A stretch of DNA of 64,000 bases from Parapristionchus giblindavisi (GCA_943737045.1 CALSFV010000366.1:126501-190500); one strand, 5' to 3'. Positions 1-14,241 are shown, counted from the stretch's first letter. Numbers and translations: made by a program. The notes: a model not told the origin generated them from the sequence alone.

Positions 1-2119
1 TTAACCTTCACAACAAGTCCGGGAATGCTGGCACATCATATTTTGCAATTTTCGCATCAATCCTAATACGACCTGACCTGGTATGTTCTTAAGACACAAT
101 ATTTGCGTGTTATTAATACAGCATAGGTCTATTGAGAGAGAGTGACGGCATCTCATCCACTAAGATAATTCGCTGATCAAAGGGACTTTATCATATATAG
201 AAAGGGCAGACTTCACTTTCCTAATCCCACCATATCTCTTATTCGCTTTCATCTGTCCCCATATGCCTCCTAATCCCTCCTAATCTCCTTGTTCTCTTTG
301 TCACGGACCGTAATTGGAGACACCTTTCACTCATCCTCTAGGGCAACAGCATCTTAGCTCCATTTATTCATTTACAACATACTCATTCATTTTCACATTT
401 TGCACTTCCCAAATTCATTCTTCATCTCAATTCGGCAATTCCTTCCTCTTGATTGTTTTCTTCCTTGTGAGTACCACTGTTTTCAATCGTCTGTCAGAAT
501 CAAGCAAAAATATGCGAGCAACCCCGCAATCGCCTATTTGCTGCAATGGGCGAAGTCCGTTAACCCAGTCATTTGTCTTTTTTTATCGAGTAGAGATATT
601 CCAAACAAATTCTCATTCATCAGTTAAATTAATCATATAGCCTAATATGCATTGAAGAATAATGGGATTTGGGCAGATTCATTATCCCATGTGCTATAGA
701 TTCGATTCAATAAAGACGGTATATTATTGACATGGACTAATACACTAACTATAAGAGACCCTTTATGATCATAGTCCATCTACTTTGTGTACCCTTGAGA
801 CGATTTCGGTTCATCTTACCACCCAACCAGCTGGCATCAACCCTCCTCCCTCTCCCTCTATCTACTCTCTCCCTCTACATCTCTCACTCATTATCTCCTA
901 CTTACTCATCAGCATATATATTGCAACAGTCTCCAATGTCCATGATCGCTTTCCCCAAGGACGCTTTTGAGACCATATCATTTTTCCATACTTACACATC
1001 ATTGTGCTATTCCATCATTTGAATTGGATAATGACTCTCATTCCTTTCTTTTCCCTGTTTTCATGCTAATGGTTAATATTATTGTCTAAAAATCGTGACT
1101 AAAAGTCGCCAATATATCAGGAAAAGAGAGCAGATGGAATATTGAACTTTTCATCATGATCTTCATCCTGACCATTCAGATACTTCTCTCCAAAGCTATC
1201 TTGATCGATGAATCCCTATTGAGATATAGATAGAGATAGGGATTGTTGACGACCCATGATCATACTTTATATTAGAAATTGCGGTAGCTTTGAAACATTC
1301 TCATATGTCATTGTATTGTCATTCATGAGATACCATCTTATTGTTCCATTAGTGATCAATCACTATTATCTCTTCTTTCTAGGTGGTCTTTGATCTTTAC
1401 CCTCACTCCCTCTCTTTCTTCTCCCCCCCCCCCCCCTCTTGCATCTCTCCCCTCTCGCCCCTCTGCATATCCAATTTCACCTCTCGTTTAGCATAGCCAG
1501 CCTTGTTTACATGGTTGTTTATGGGTGGGGAGGGTCATTTGATAGGAAGAAAGATGAGGAGGATGAACACGATGGATGGATGATGATATCTGTGGAGAGG
1601 GAGAAGAGGGAGGGGGAGAAGAAGAGAGAGAGAGTGAAGAGAGGAAGAAATATGAAGAGTGAGGGATCGGGGGAGTGGGGAGAGAGAAAGAAGAGAGAAG
1701 GGGGAGATAAACCGAGTAGAAGAGTAACGGTAAGATGATAGCCACGACAGTTGGCATACAGCTACGATGGACACATCTCATTGTCCTTGTCACTATTGGT
1801 GAAGAATAGAGGTAGAGGGAGGAGAGAGAGGTACAGTGACCATATTGCGCAGTCTGCCATCCATCATGAACAGTTGTCTGTGTACTATAATATTTTGATG
1901 ACCGAAGATCGCTATACTGATTAGGATGATTCTCGTTGCCTTACATTCTAGGACTCTATGTTGCGTAAAGGAGACTGTAGCGAAAACAAATCTTTTCGAA
2001 TTAGTAGCGATTTATATTCTTTTATAGTACCTGACATCTTGCTTGCACACGCATTTCATTTTATTTAAATAAAATTATATCATTATCAGTTAAGTCAAGC
2101 ACACGTATATTGTTATTAT
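1..2119. other. Gene-free flank with pyrimidine-rich tracts
   Basis: No coding region can be supported here. The open frames are short and rich in Ser, Leu and Pro because they read through CT-rich DNA. A run of 14 or more C lies near 1423-1436, and a purine-rich stretch near 1590-1710 is read by overlapping frames on both strands. No splice-site pattern or recognisable motif was seen. Confidence 0.6.
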
Positions 2120-2121
2120 TA

Positions 2122-3394
2122 GGGTGTGCCAAAAGTCTTTGCACTTTTTTCTGCACCTACTTTCGACCCCTCTTTCTCGGTCGAGAGCAATTACTACGCC
2201 TTGTGGCATTTTTCCTATATAGGAGGCCTATTGATCAGCAAATGTGATAAGTCTCCTTTGCCAACTCTCTTTCCTCGACTAGATACAATTTTTTATTTAT
2301 GACACCATTATTCAAAGTTCGGCATGTCCTTCTTGACTTGCACCGTACGGAGTGGACTGCAACAGAAACGTATCACCAACTACCCCAGTCAATGAAGTCA
2401 AGGGCGCCATGTCGTATAACAGTCTTCTCCTGGTATCTTCATTTCAAGAACAACCATTTTTCTTTGGTTGAAACCCAAGGTCATGACGTCCTACCAGCTA
2501 AAATGAAGGCCTGGTTCTTCGAACTGACAGAAGTTGGCCGAAGCAGAGTTTGTGATACCTGGAGCAGACAAATGGTACTCCAGGATCCACTATCCATCGC
2601 ATCCTCATTCGGTTTTCCCTTCGTCCAAGGGCATCTTAATTGATTCCCCATGTGCTCTCGGTCCTATTCTCCAAACAGCTCAATAACCGAGTCGACATCT
2701 CCACTTCAAATCTCGGCCGTTCTCGATCCACTGATTGGGTGATGTATATTGTCTACCAAGTTGATAAGTGGGTCTCGCACGACAACCCTGATATAATGAT
2801 GGAATGGCTGCCCGCCTGGAAGGGTGCTAAAACCCTCCCTAAAACCAATCCGAATGGAAAGAAAGAGCCGCACTCATTCTGCCTCTGTTCTCTTGGTGTG
2901 ATTTATTACAAACTGCTACCTGAGGGGCAGACTGTTAACATCAATGCCTTCTGCGAACAACTACAGGAGATGGAGAGTCGACTCCTTCTCAGCCGCTCTG
3001 TGTGAGGGAAAACATTGCTTTTAATGAACAGCTCGAGGACACATAATTCTAACAAGACGCAGATCAAACAGAAGAAATTAGATATTGGTTGGCTTCCCCA
3101 TCCGCCGTATTCCCCCGACATATACCATTGTGACTGCCACGCTTTCCGATCTCTCGTGCACTGCTGTAAAGGGAAAATCTTCCGTTGTATGACCGATGAG
3201 AAACGGTAGATCGACCTTTGGATTGCCTCGCTCCCTAATGAGTTCTGTCAGAACGGTGTCATGCAGTTGCATACGAGATGGAGGACAGTTGTTCATAAAC
3301 GTGGACAGTATGTCACCATTTGAATGTAGTTGCTTCGTTTGGTATTCGAAAAAATATGACGTAAGAAAAAAGTGCAAAGACTTTTGGCACACCC
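2122..3394 (+). mobile_element. mariner-type DNA transposon, inactive
   Basis: The element is 1273 bp, close to the usual mariner length of about 1.3 kb. Its ends are inverted repeats that match for about 31 bp and begin GGGTGTGCCAAAAGTCTTTG; a TA dinucleotide flanks each side (2120-2121 and 3395-3396), the mariner target duplication. The inside holds a broken mariner transposase on the + strand. The near-perfect ends alongside a damaged gene suggest a fairly recent insertion that decayed. Confidence 0.92.
2299..3320 (+). pseudogene. mariner transposase, frameshifted
   Basis: Three collinear pieces read as a mariner transposase. Residues from 2299 match the N-terminal helix-turn-helix part weakly. 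From 2640 another frame continues with I-P-H-V-L, then KWVSHDNPD, NPNGKKE, YYKLLPEGQT and, after a TGA at 3003-3005, HPPYSPDI with its downstream FRSL segment. A TAG at 3207-3209 interrupts the last part, after which the frame resumes. The first catalytic Asp (in the GDEKW motif) aligns with V and the second (LLHDN motif) aligns with N, so the enzyme is dead by substitution as well as by frameshift and stops. The alignment is to the family as I know it; no search was run. Confidence 0.88.
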
Positions 3395-3396
3395 TA

Positions 3397-6300
3397 ATAA
3401 ATAAATGTACCATACTTTTTTCACATATATTTAAACATCTATTATTCTCTAATTACAAATATACCATGATCAATAAATTTCATTTCATCATAACTCATTC
3501 TCACATTAAAACTCGTTCACAATCTCGAAACCATCAACCATCGGATATTTGCACATGGTCGGCCAAGTACAATGTCTATTACTAGTCATTCACGGTTTCT
3601 CTCTCTCTCTCTCATTCCATCTCTTTCTCTCTCTCTTCTCTCCTTTTCCCTTCCTCTCTCATTCTTCCTCTCCCTATCCCCATCTCCCTCTAGTCTCGAT
3701 ATTTCGTTGAATGGACCGGAAGTTTGTCAGATCCTCTCCTTTATTACTCACATAATCCTACGCGTAATAATATTTACCATACGGTCTCCCACATAAACTG
3801 AGAATCACCTCACACAATCGTTAGGAGGTCTTGTTGAATTGGATTTGTGTTTAGGCCTATTAGTACCAGGAATTCCCACACCAGTTTTTCGTTACTATTG
3901 AAAACAGTACGCGGGATTGAGTATGGGAATGAGAACATCAAAGCATACTCTGATAACAATTTAACATCAACTATGTTAGCCGTCCTAGGTTTTACATCTT
4001 GAAAGGTAAACACTATTTATATTAATTATTACACTAGAAATTTATGTTCCTTTTCTGATAAAGAAAAGTACGAATTTTTGTGAAAGTTTATACAAGATTC
4101 CCTCTTCTTTGATCAGTGTATTATATTCAGTCAGAATGCGAGAGGGCTCATTATTGTGCAGTTCATGTTCGTACTTGACTTCTATTCACCCTCCCTCTCC
4201 CTCTCTTTCGCCATCGAAATTCGTCTCATTGTCCATGGTGGCTCCGAGTTAATCTCATCTACTCGCATCATTCATGAAATAAGAATTCCTTCCTCTCGCT
4301 GAGATAACTTTCTTCATACTTTTGTATTATAGTAGAACACGTTGCTCTTCATTCGTCTATCTTTTTCATATTTACAAATGTGCTAAGGTATCCTTCAGAT
4401 GGAGCTGTCATGCAAACGATTGCAGAATGAAATATTGCTGTAGTCGTCATTCATCATATTCATACCACCCATAATATGTCTATACATCCTCGCTTTTGCA
4501 TCTTTACAGAATTTCAAATAGAGGAGCGAATTCTTGAATCTATCAAAAAACCGGATAATTTTTGTACTATGGCATGGTAATATGACTTCGTTGCATTTTA
4601 TTTGAGAATTAGAAAATTGAGAACAATGCACACCCGAACAACTCATCCATCAGATTATACCATAACTGTCTTCATCGTGAATACCGCCCAAAATTTTGAT
4701 TATGTTAAAAGTGAAAGGTATATCAGTCTCTTTTATCCTTTTCGTTATCTATCAATGAAAGATAAAAGAAGCTTCGCTTAGTAGTAGCCTCATCGTCCCC
4801 AATGCGCATCCATGATTTATCCCACCCTTGTACCCCATTGTCTCTTCTCTTCCTATTTTTCACCCCTCCCTCTCCTCTCCCTCTTCCCTCCCCTCACTCT
4901 CTCTCCTCCTCCTCCCTCCTTATCGGCTATGAATCCTCTTCCGGGCTGTAATGAGACCAATGATGGAGAGATGCGGCGATGAGAGATTTTCACATCCACA
5001 AAATGTACGATTACGATTGTAGTCCAAGTTTCCTTTACAAAATGTTTTTGTGTTTACTGGCACTTTTGTTCTTCTTCAATATATTATATTATACGGGGAA
5101 TTCTTCTCAGTCGTCAGTGTTCGACATATGAAAATAAGCCTTTTATGTCAAGCGATCATAATATCATAAACGGATATTGTATTCGTTTTATTATTAGTTC
5201 CCATTGAAAAAACACGGATCTTCGATGAGCCCATAACTGAAAATATCCTACATTAATACTAATTAGATCTTATTGGACTTGTCCCATCACATGTAGTAGT
5301 ATAGTCGACTCTACCCTCAAGGGTCATCAGTGTAAATTAGCTCTCTCTCTTATCCCCCTGTTCCATTTCGAAGATGTGTGTGGACATACATTGAGATGAA
5401 CAGAGAGATGGAGATGGAGGAGGACGAGAGAAGGATATAGGAGATAGGTAGGGAGGTGGAATATATTCTTGCTTTTTAGACGTAGCGTCTGAATCACCAT
5501 AGGGCACATTTACCGTATTCTAATGTTATATAGTTTTATTTATATGCATGCTACATTTGTACCTTGCATATTATTCATCTATTACTTATCTTCGTTTATT
5601 AGTTTACTGTATGTCATGTAAATAATAATATTTATCACTGACCTAGCAATACTTCGCCAGGGTTTCGTGTGCCTTGAATAACGGAATTTACCTTTAACTT
5701 TTGCCTTTACCGCGTAAATAATACTGTTGATCGTCTTCTTCCGCCAAGCTCGTATCGTGATAATATGTCTTTGATTCTTTCTTTTTTTCTCAACTTTATT
5801 ATATTCATTTTTTTATATTTCATAGCAAAATGTACTATAACCACTTGTGTCATTCAAATATTCAGCCAATAGATGGATAGGCAATGAATCACAATAAAAA
5901 TGTCCATCATCTTCTTCCTCTTCCTATTATAATATCTCCTTTGTTGAGTTCCGAATGATCGACCAATTTATGATGACAATCAATGTAACGTTTGAGTGGC
6001 TTTTCCGTCTGCGGCTTCATAATATAAACAACGATACAGTTTTGCCCATACAAGATGGAGTCCGGTGAATCATTCATTGCAATGGTTATGTGGTATATAG
6101 AGATACGCAGACACTGGGAGAGATAAAGAAAGATAAAGAGATTGTGAAGATTTTTTTAGCTATCATATGCCAAGACATACCTCTGCAAATAAAGTCTTGA
6201 CATATAAATAAACATAAATAGAGAGACTACGAGATAGAGAGATGGGCTTCTCAGACTTCTAAACTCTAGGACAGGTGTGCAGATAGAGTTGGACGGTGAA

Positions 6301-9300
6301 TGAGAATGAAACAGATGAGTAAGTGGGATGAGGACGATAGAGGAAACATCTAATTATGTGAGAGTAGAGGATAAAAGGTATGGGAAGAGAGAGAAAGAGA
6401 GAAAGAGAAAAGGATAGATAGGGAGAGAGAGATTTGAGTCAGTTGCATTGAGATTAGAACATGTGTCCGAAGGTGCGAAAGGAGTCATCGATGGTCATTC
6501 ACTTTGTGATTGATTGCAGATTGATTACATGGTGATTACGCCCCAATTACAATGGATAACTTCTATCCTCCAGGCTTCTGTTTCGCTCTTTACTATTAGT
6601 TCAAAATCCTTCCATGTCCTAGCAAACATTTTGAGTTTTTCCCAATTTCTATGAGTTTGTTTTTCGATTAAGTGGATTGTGATGTCAATCAACTTTGCGT
6701 ACCAGTTCCTCGTGTAATCTCTTGGCTTTAAGGCCATGTTATGCGATAATCATCTTTCTCTATGAAAAGGAACACATCCATTCATATCTAGTTGCCTTTT
6801 ATGATAAATCTGACCATTCTAGGATATGATTGACATAGATCAGATTTCTTTCAGTATATTTCTTTAATCTAAACAATGACTCTCCTCCTCCTCCTGTGTC
6901 CCTTCTCACCTGTCTACCGTAGACAACGGTCACATTGACATTTTCTGACATGTCCTTCCTCCACTCATCATCTTCTTCTCTTTCTCATTCATCACTTTTC
7001 GCATAACCCATTCGAAACGTTCATTCTAGTGCCATTCACGGTTGCTGTTCTGTTCTCTGCTTATTTATTGTACTTCTTTCTTATTCAATCTGAGAATGAC
7101 TACCATTCTTATGTGTTTCCTTCTCGGTTTTGTGATATTTAAGTGAACGAAATACATATTTAGGAATTTCTATGATTTCAGGGACCACTCTCCTCTGCTT
7201 TGCTGTTTCACACCCCACGCGGCTATAGAGGTATATCATGGTTGTTTGTAGCTCCATAACCCTCACAAATTGCGGCAATTCCGTCACTGTCCTGGTGATA
7301 GCTGCTATGCATAAATTGATGATCTCGTATCTCCCTCAATGATTCCTTATGCAGCCTATCTGTCACTCATCAGAGATACCTAAAATATGCATTATCTGTC
7401 GAATCTTCAGTTATAGGAGCACTCTCTCTCTTCATGAAAGGTCCCCTTATGGTTCCTTATCCATAGACTACTGTCTTGATGCATCTGGTCCCATCAAGCA
7501 CGGATTGACTAGATAGAGCTAAGACAGATCACTGTCTCCCCCTTCCACCTCTCTCCTCCCATCCTTCTCCTTCCTCCCCCCCTCCTCCCATTGATCGACA
7601 GGTCCATGCTGAGACAGTGTATCCATATTGACAGATTGATACACGAGTGGAGAGATAATATAGCATACAGATGGTACATTGAGGATACGTTGTAGAGATG
7701 AGACAAAACAGTAATCTTCTTTGATTATTTCATATTTGCTCGCTCACTGTAATCAGCTGACAGAAATGGCATTCCTTTCTAGCGGATGCTATCAGCAACA
7801 TATCATCTGTTCAATATCATAACTTTTTTCAAGGCTCGAAAGGAAATCCAGCTTATGCAAATGAGCAAAAGAAGAAAAAGAGTTTGTGATCGCTACAACT
7901 GTCGTTTCTTTCGAATTAGGGACATTTCTGCCTCTTTGTTTCTCTTTATTTCTCTGATTCTCTTAATATCTCTCTCCCTCATCACATATCTCCTTACTCT
8001 CCAGCTTCTCATAAGGATTCCATTATTTGTATTTCTAATAGTAAACTTTGTGAAATGATCCGTATCTTATTCTTCTCTTCTTGTCGCCTCAAGCCACTTT
8101 ATATCCCCCACCCCATCTCTTCGTACCCTTTTGGGAATACCGGCTCCCGTACTCATCAAATTGCTATTAGCTTATAGACAATTTGAACATATTTGGACAC
8201 TACATTCTCATATTATATTCCTCAAAATGAAAAAAAATATCAATCAAAACATTCAGTATCTATCAGTATTTACAACGCTAGTGCGTGGTACCCGTAAGAA
8301 AAAGTAAACAACACGATCTGCTTTTCAAAGTTGCGAAAAGAAAATGAAGCAAAATAAAGCTTTCCACTTTTTTACATACTACATATTTGAACAATTTATT
8401 TTAATTTTTAAAAATCACCTTATTATTATTATTATTATATGATGGCTACTGGTCATGTAACCCTTTTGGGACTCAGTAAGGGTTAAAAATACGAGAATAT
8501 AGTCATTGTTGACTGTTGAGTCTACTCTAATGCTATTATTTTCTGAGACCAACACCCCTCGTCCTGCTGCCGATTTGTTTTGTTTGTGGGTCGACGAAAA
8601 ACATTACTCTCTGTGCAAAGTAGAGAGCAATGAAGATGAAGAAGAGGGGAGAGATGAGAGGAGAGAGAGGGATGAGAGTCTATAGAATCCATGTATGAGT
8701 CATTCATTTTAGTGTAACCCCTTTAATAATATTAACCTTGTCTGTTTTCTGAAACACCGAATGCCTACTTTATTATTAGGGACACGTAAAATACTATACC
8801 ACAACGAGGTAAGGTTAAATTAACAAAGAATTCTTGGTCCTTTTCTTGTCTTTTGTCACTACTCATGTTGACACTAATCCCATTCGTACACATTTTTCTT
8901 CTTAAAGATCAAAGATCAAAGACCAATCACCATCATTCTATTTTATTGTAGTTCAACATTTCCTTAATATCTCCCCATTACGGTTATCCGTGAACGAATT
9001 CTTTCATGAAATCGTGGACCTAACTGAAAACAATACAAATTAATGAAAAACTTTATTTCCCAGTCGTTCCATTTTTCTCTTCTTAAATTTATTACTTTCT
9101 TAACCTTGTTTGTATTGTCAAAGGCTTCTTCCCTGTAGGTTATCCATCTCTCCATATCTCACTGATCAGTTAGCGATCTTGATTTATAGGGATAAGATAA
9201 GAATAAGAGGCGACAGGAGAGGGAGGGGTTGAGGAGAGAGAGAGGAGAGAGAAAAGAGAGCGGGGGAGAGGAGAGAGAGAGAGGGAAGACAGAGATAGAG

Positions 9301-12300
9301 AGATGATGAAAATTCGACCACACGAGGTCGAAGCGAGCCGTGCAGATGAGTGATTGCAAGGAGAATGCCTGTAGAGTAAGAGAGAAGAGAAGTAGTGAGA
9401 GACAGAGACAGTGAAAATGAGTGAATAGCCTCTACAGCCGATCACATTCTTCATGTAATGTCTTTTCCCCTCTCTCTATTCCTCTCCATCTCCACCTTGT
9501 TCCTCTTCCAATCGTACATATCTCTCTCTCTCTCACTTCCCTTCGTGTCTCTATATCTCTCACATTCATCCATTATGTTCTATTTTATATCATAGACCCT
9601 CTCTCCCCTCCCCATTCCTCTTTATCTCTCTCTGTCCTCTCTCCACCTACCTTTCTCTCTCTCCAATCTCTTTCCTTTGCTTTTATTCGTTCTCTTGAAT
9701 AGCCTTTTCGATATTGTTCCCATCAGTTCGAACATATCTTTAGCTACTTTGATCATATTGATCTATCCTTATATCTCATGTCTATACTCATGCAAAACGT
9801 CTATTGAGTCAAATATATTGATTGAGCATAGCATTGACCAATCACAGAACATGATCAATACTAGTTTCAATCTATTTTGATTACACTTATAGCTTCCCTA
9901 TATGGTTATATTTTGTTTCAATCAAGTTCATCTCTCGCATAGTTCACCCATGGTTATCTCTCCATCCATGACTATTTCTGTGTCGGTTGATCTCTCTCTT
10001 CTCTCGTCTAATTAAACTTTCCCATATCACCGATGTTTATTAGGAGAAGAAGGAGAAGGGATTGACTCAGCTTGTGTTTGGGTACAGACCATCGTCGGCC
10101 CATCCCCCTGTTATGCCTCCCCTTACCCTTCTCCTCTACCTTCGTCTCTCTTTCTCTTCGTATCCCTCTTCTCTCTCCTTTCCAATCACTGTACCTATTC
10201 TTTTCTCAGTAGAGGTCAGAAACTATTATTCTTTCTCTTCTATTAATATAGTTTTTGGCACTTCTTGAAATTGTTGGTCGATGTTGCAACATGTAATAGA
10301 ATAACTGCGAGTTTCTCTACTTTGGCTCTCTCTTCTCTATACCCTTTCTTCACCTCACCTGACTCCGAATCTCTATGGGGGATTTGTCGGCGTCGAGGAT
10401 ACCAACAATCTTCGGAGAATAGGTGAGAGAGGGAGAGGGGGTAGAGGTAGAGGGAGAGATAGAGACCAACATGCCCCTGCAACATTCCGTCATCATCATC
10501 AACTCTTTTATATTCTCGCTTCTTCTTCTTCTTGTTTCGTAGTATGTTTCGGGTTTTGACTTCATTAACTTTTTTGTCCGTCTTGAGTTTCCCCAGTGAA
10601 ATGGGATAGTTGAGGAAGTGTAGAGGAACAAAACGGACAGGGAGAGGGGAATAGGGAGGAGAGAGGGATTGGAAAGGGAGGGAGGGGAAGAAAGATGGGT
10701 AGATAGAAAGACAGATAGAGGTTTCGCCATCGTTCGTTCTGGTGACTATTCTCTTACTTCTTATATAATAGAGTGGACTAAGGGCAGTAAATCTCTGACG
10801 AGGCAACAGATACAAATCTCACAGTGAGGGCGATAGATCAGTATGCAGAATAGGCGTCCCTCGAGTAATCAGATGAATCCTCTCCTCTCCTTTACTACTC
10901 TACTCCTACTTTGTCCTCTTTCCCTGGAGACCTTTTCTCCATATTTTCCATGTCCTCCTCTTCCGTGATGCAATTATTACTACTAGGCTTCATGTCTCAC
11001 TATATATATATATTTTATGCCCATGTCCATGTCCTTCAACTACTTTTCGCCAGTTCATATGTATCTCATTTTTGTGCTCTGCTCGTTTCGGGGTTGGTTG
11101 CAATAATTATCCTTTTATTTTTTAACGGTCACCATGGTCATCTTTATTCTGTGATATGAATGGTGCTTAGAAGATGTATTGATTGTGTGACTTGGTTGCC
11201 CACAAAATAACACATATTGGGGTTAGGTCGTCCCCTCAACGTGCCTGTATTATTCAATTAACGAGATGAGTCTAATCATATGGGTACAATAGGCTCAGAC
11301 TGTGAAGAGAGAAAGAGGGGAGAGAGGTAGAGGATCAGAGGTAGAGAGGGAGAGGGAGAGGGAGAGAGGCTCGAACACCCGTAATGGGTCAGATAATTTT
11401 CTCTGCCTATACTAGCTCCTGATCTTAATTACCATATGCCTCTCTCTCTCTAAGAAAGAAGAAAAGAGACTCAATCCTATCCTGTCCATCTTCATTATTC
11501 GTCCACTACGCCAACCATATTGTCTAATTCGCCTTTCCCCTGTTTTTGCATGTATGTTTCACGCCATATTCTTTCGTTCAGATTTCGCATCTAAATTGCT
11601 TCATGAATCTTTTCAATGTTCCTTCACAAGTTACTCCAATTTAATTTAGTGTTGATAGACTCTCATACAATTCGATGACATATTTTATTCGTTCTTCGTT
11701 CGACTCAAATAATAGAACAATAGGACATATATGAGAATAATTTGAAAATGGTGATGTTCCTATAACTTTAGTGTAATTCATTCATTGATCAATGGCCCAT
11801 ACTCATTTCTTCTTCTAATCTCTTTTTCATCCCATGTCCTTGATGTTCCTACCACCCTCCTTGTCTTGTATATGTTTGTGTTCCATCTCGAGTCTCTGAC
11901 TCTTGAGTCTGTCGTGTTTGGGTCATGGAGAGGGATGAGGGGGAGAGAGGAGGGGTCCGAGCGAGTGTGTAAGAGATCCCATTGTTTTGCCCTTAAGCCA
12001 TCCATCTACTTAAGAACAGACGGCAGAGACTATGCTAATCACTGTGTATGGACTATATTGGAACCATATCATTTCTAATACCAGTCTCTCTCTTCCTTTC
12101 CTCTCTCCCCCTCCCTCCCTCTCCTTCTCCCTCTCACTACCCCACTCTCTTCTCTCCAACCCTTTATTTTCTCCCTTGATGTTCTGTGCATACACTAAAC
12201 CTCATTATCTCACTCCATATTGTAGTCTCTTGTCAATATCTCACGTTTAAGTATTGCATTTTACATTAATCACAAACATTTCCAAGATATGACAATATGA

Positions 12301-12344
12301 TAGCAACACCGATTTATTTTGGATATCTGTTTTTATATTTCATA
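3397..12344. other. Long gene-free region with polypyrimidine/polypurine tracts
   Basis: Nothing here reads as a gene. Many tracts are almost pure pyrimidine on + (3595-3700, 4857-4925, 9460-9680, 12085-12170) or purine on + (6370-6435, 8635-8675, 9195-9310, 10425-10465, 11300-11370). The longest open frame, 190 codons on the minus strand at 10243-10815, is built from such tracts and has no motif. A GATCAAA-type heptamer repeat is at 8904-8924, and a dispersed repeat also found at 38239 lies at 5635-5700. Confidence 0.6.
5635..5700 (+). repeat. Dispersed ~65-bp repeat, copy 1
   Basis: This stretch and 38239-38304 share the order TCACTG, CCTAGCAAT, TTCGTGTG, CTTGAATAACGG and TTACC with small substitutions, about 65 bp in all. 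The second copy is in an intron of the cupin-like gene. Two copies do not show what the repeat is; an old transposon fragment is the simplest reading. Confidence 0.6.
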
Positions 12345-13340
12345 ATATGAGACGAATCGCGAGAAAATCGACCGTTTCGGAGGGTCCGCGGACATAGAAA
12401 ATTCGACCCCCTGAAAAATTCAGATTAAGTACTTTGAACGATGCTCTATCGAACTGCGCTTTCCGAATTTGCATATCTACTCTCATTTTCGAATAGCCGT
12501 AGGTCAAAGTTGGCAGGTACGGTTTTTTTGGCTCGAGTGTGCGTCAGAAAAATGATCATAACTCCGTTCAAAATAATGATAGACACTTTTTCAAAAAAAG
12601 AATCGAAAGAGGAGATCTTGCGCAACATTTTCCATTTGATGACGTCATTTTTCGACCATGCGCCGGTGCTGGGCGGTCGGTTTTATGAAAAAGCGACGTA
12701 ACTTTCCTAATCGGAAAAAGTGCACTTTTCTTCTATGCGCGTTTTGTTGCACCCATATATGTCTAAAAATGACCCAAGTTTCAGAGGATTTCCGAATTGG
12801 AAAAAAAAAAAGCGTTGATTTTAGTGACGCGACCTCGGCTTATTCCTTTATTTAGTGACGCGACCTCGGCTTATTCCATTATCAAGAAACAGCAAAGGAG
12901 CTAAAATGACTCAAAAACATCCGAAAAAACATTACGAGCTCAAAATACCCATATATGACAGTTATTTGAAACACAAAATCACCAAGTTCCGAAAAATTTG
13001 AAAAAAACCGTATTTTGCTTTTCCCCGTGGAAAAAACGTTTCAGTAATGTTAATTAATCTTTGTAATATTTCTTATAATGTTTTTGAACATTTATGTTTT
13101 TGGAAGTGAAGGCCTACCTGCTCTTAGAGCCGAGATATCCGCCATCGAAATTACACGCGCGCGCCCCAACTCCGCGCGACCGCTCATCATCTGCTCTCTC
13201 ACTCCCACACGCTCTTTCGTGAACAGACAGGGAGAGAAAAAAAGGAGAAGGGAGACTAACATCTGACAACTACACGAAATGGAGATGTTAGAAAACTCTG
13301 AGCGAACAGAGTTGCATTTGAACAACAAAGAACGAGTGAG

Positions 13341-13368
13341 CCCCCCCCCCCCCCAAACCTTCCTCGCG

Positions 13369-13430
<62 letters not shown>
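13341..13430. repeat. Poly-C run followed by (CT)n
   Basis: Fourteen C in a row (13341-13354) precede about 60 bp of CT dinucleotides with a single interruption (13369-13430). It lies between the left arm of the fold-back element and the end of its internal ORF. Confidence 0.95.
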
Positions 13431-13432
<2 letters not shown>

Positions 13433-13590
13433 AAGGAATGATGAAGTAAAATGTCAAAACTAATGTTAGATAAGATACATTTATTAGAGAAATCAGTCAT
13501 AATTGAAAACAATTTACATTGAAATAACATATTACAAAGAGAAATGGACGACAAATTGGCGAACAACGGATGACAATCAAATGGATAGTG

Positions 13591-14241
13591 CTAGTTACGA
13601 CGTCCACGTTTTTTGTTCGGCTCTTCCTGTTCGGTGTCGCTCTCTTCACTCTCATCATCACAGAATATCTCGTTCTTGTGTCTCAGAATGAGATGTTGCA
13701 ATGCATCTTCATCGTCAGACTCCTCAGCATCATCCTCACTTTCTTCATCCGTCGAATCATGGCGAGGAATGTGTGCGGGCTTCTTCTTCTCATTTTCTTT
13801 CTTCAGTAAACCATTGATAAGGGATTTGATCTGAGTGATGGACAATCTATTCCTCGGAGATATCTTCATTGATCCATCTGCTCTTTTTGCATTCTTCATG
13901 AATTTTTCCGCTTCGTGCGGATTTGCCTTCTCTCCCTTCTCTCGTTTCTCTTTGAAGAACTGGCGAATTAATTCGCGTGCATGCTTGTCGTGCGTATTTC
14001 TCTTCTTCGTTTCACGGAGTGCCCATCCCGGGTCGAGGTCAGAAGGTCCATCATGTATCGAACTAGCGACAGCACTGTCAAGAGAAGCTGTCCACATGTT
14101 GATTCCGACAGAACGAGATGCTTGCGCAGTTACATAGTCGTGAATGGTCAACCTTTCGGGCTGATATTCGTGTTTCCCAGTGAAGATTTGCTGTTCAAGT
14201 TGACCGAATTTACGAAACTCTTTTTTTCTCTCCCTGTCTGT
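13591..14241 (-). CDS. Acidic protein encoded inside the fold-back element (partial)
   Basis: The minus-strand frame is open for 216 residues from a TGA at 14242-14244 to the stop at 13591. The first Met is at 14149-14151 (186 residues), but the residues before it, such as KHEYQPERLTIHDYV, look equally coding, so this is probably a 3' exon; a CAG acceptor lies at the edge of the right arm (about 14238). The protein has a basic middle (KKRNTHDKHARELIRQFFK, then KANPHEAEKFM and a G-S-x-x-I-S-P...L-S-I-T-Q-I-K-S segment), a highly acidic stretch (DSTDEESEDDAEESDDED) and a basic end (KKRGRRN). The NP..A..M...DGS....LT.TQI layout recalls a short C-terminal domain in many uncharacterised animal proteins of repetitive origin. 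AATAAA on this strand at about 13479-13484 lies 107 nt past the stop. Function unknown; chromatin or DNA binding is only a guess from composition. Confidence 0.65.
   Translation of the reverse strand, partial: TDRERKKEFRKFGQLEQQIFTGKHEYQPERLTIHDYVTAQASRSVGINMWTASLDSAVASSIHDGPSDLDPGWALRETKKRNTHDKHARELIRQFFKEKREKGEKANPHEAEKFMKNAKRADGSMKISPRNRLSITQIKSLINGLLKKENEKKKPAHIPRHDSTDEESEDDAEESDDEDALQHLILRHKNEIFCDDESEESDTEQEEPNKKRGRRN

Noticed and set aside
10243..10815. 190-codon minus-strand open frame
   Set aside because: Low-complexity Ser/Leu/Pro and Lys-rich reading of CT and GA tracts, overlapped by another frame of the same quality, no motif.
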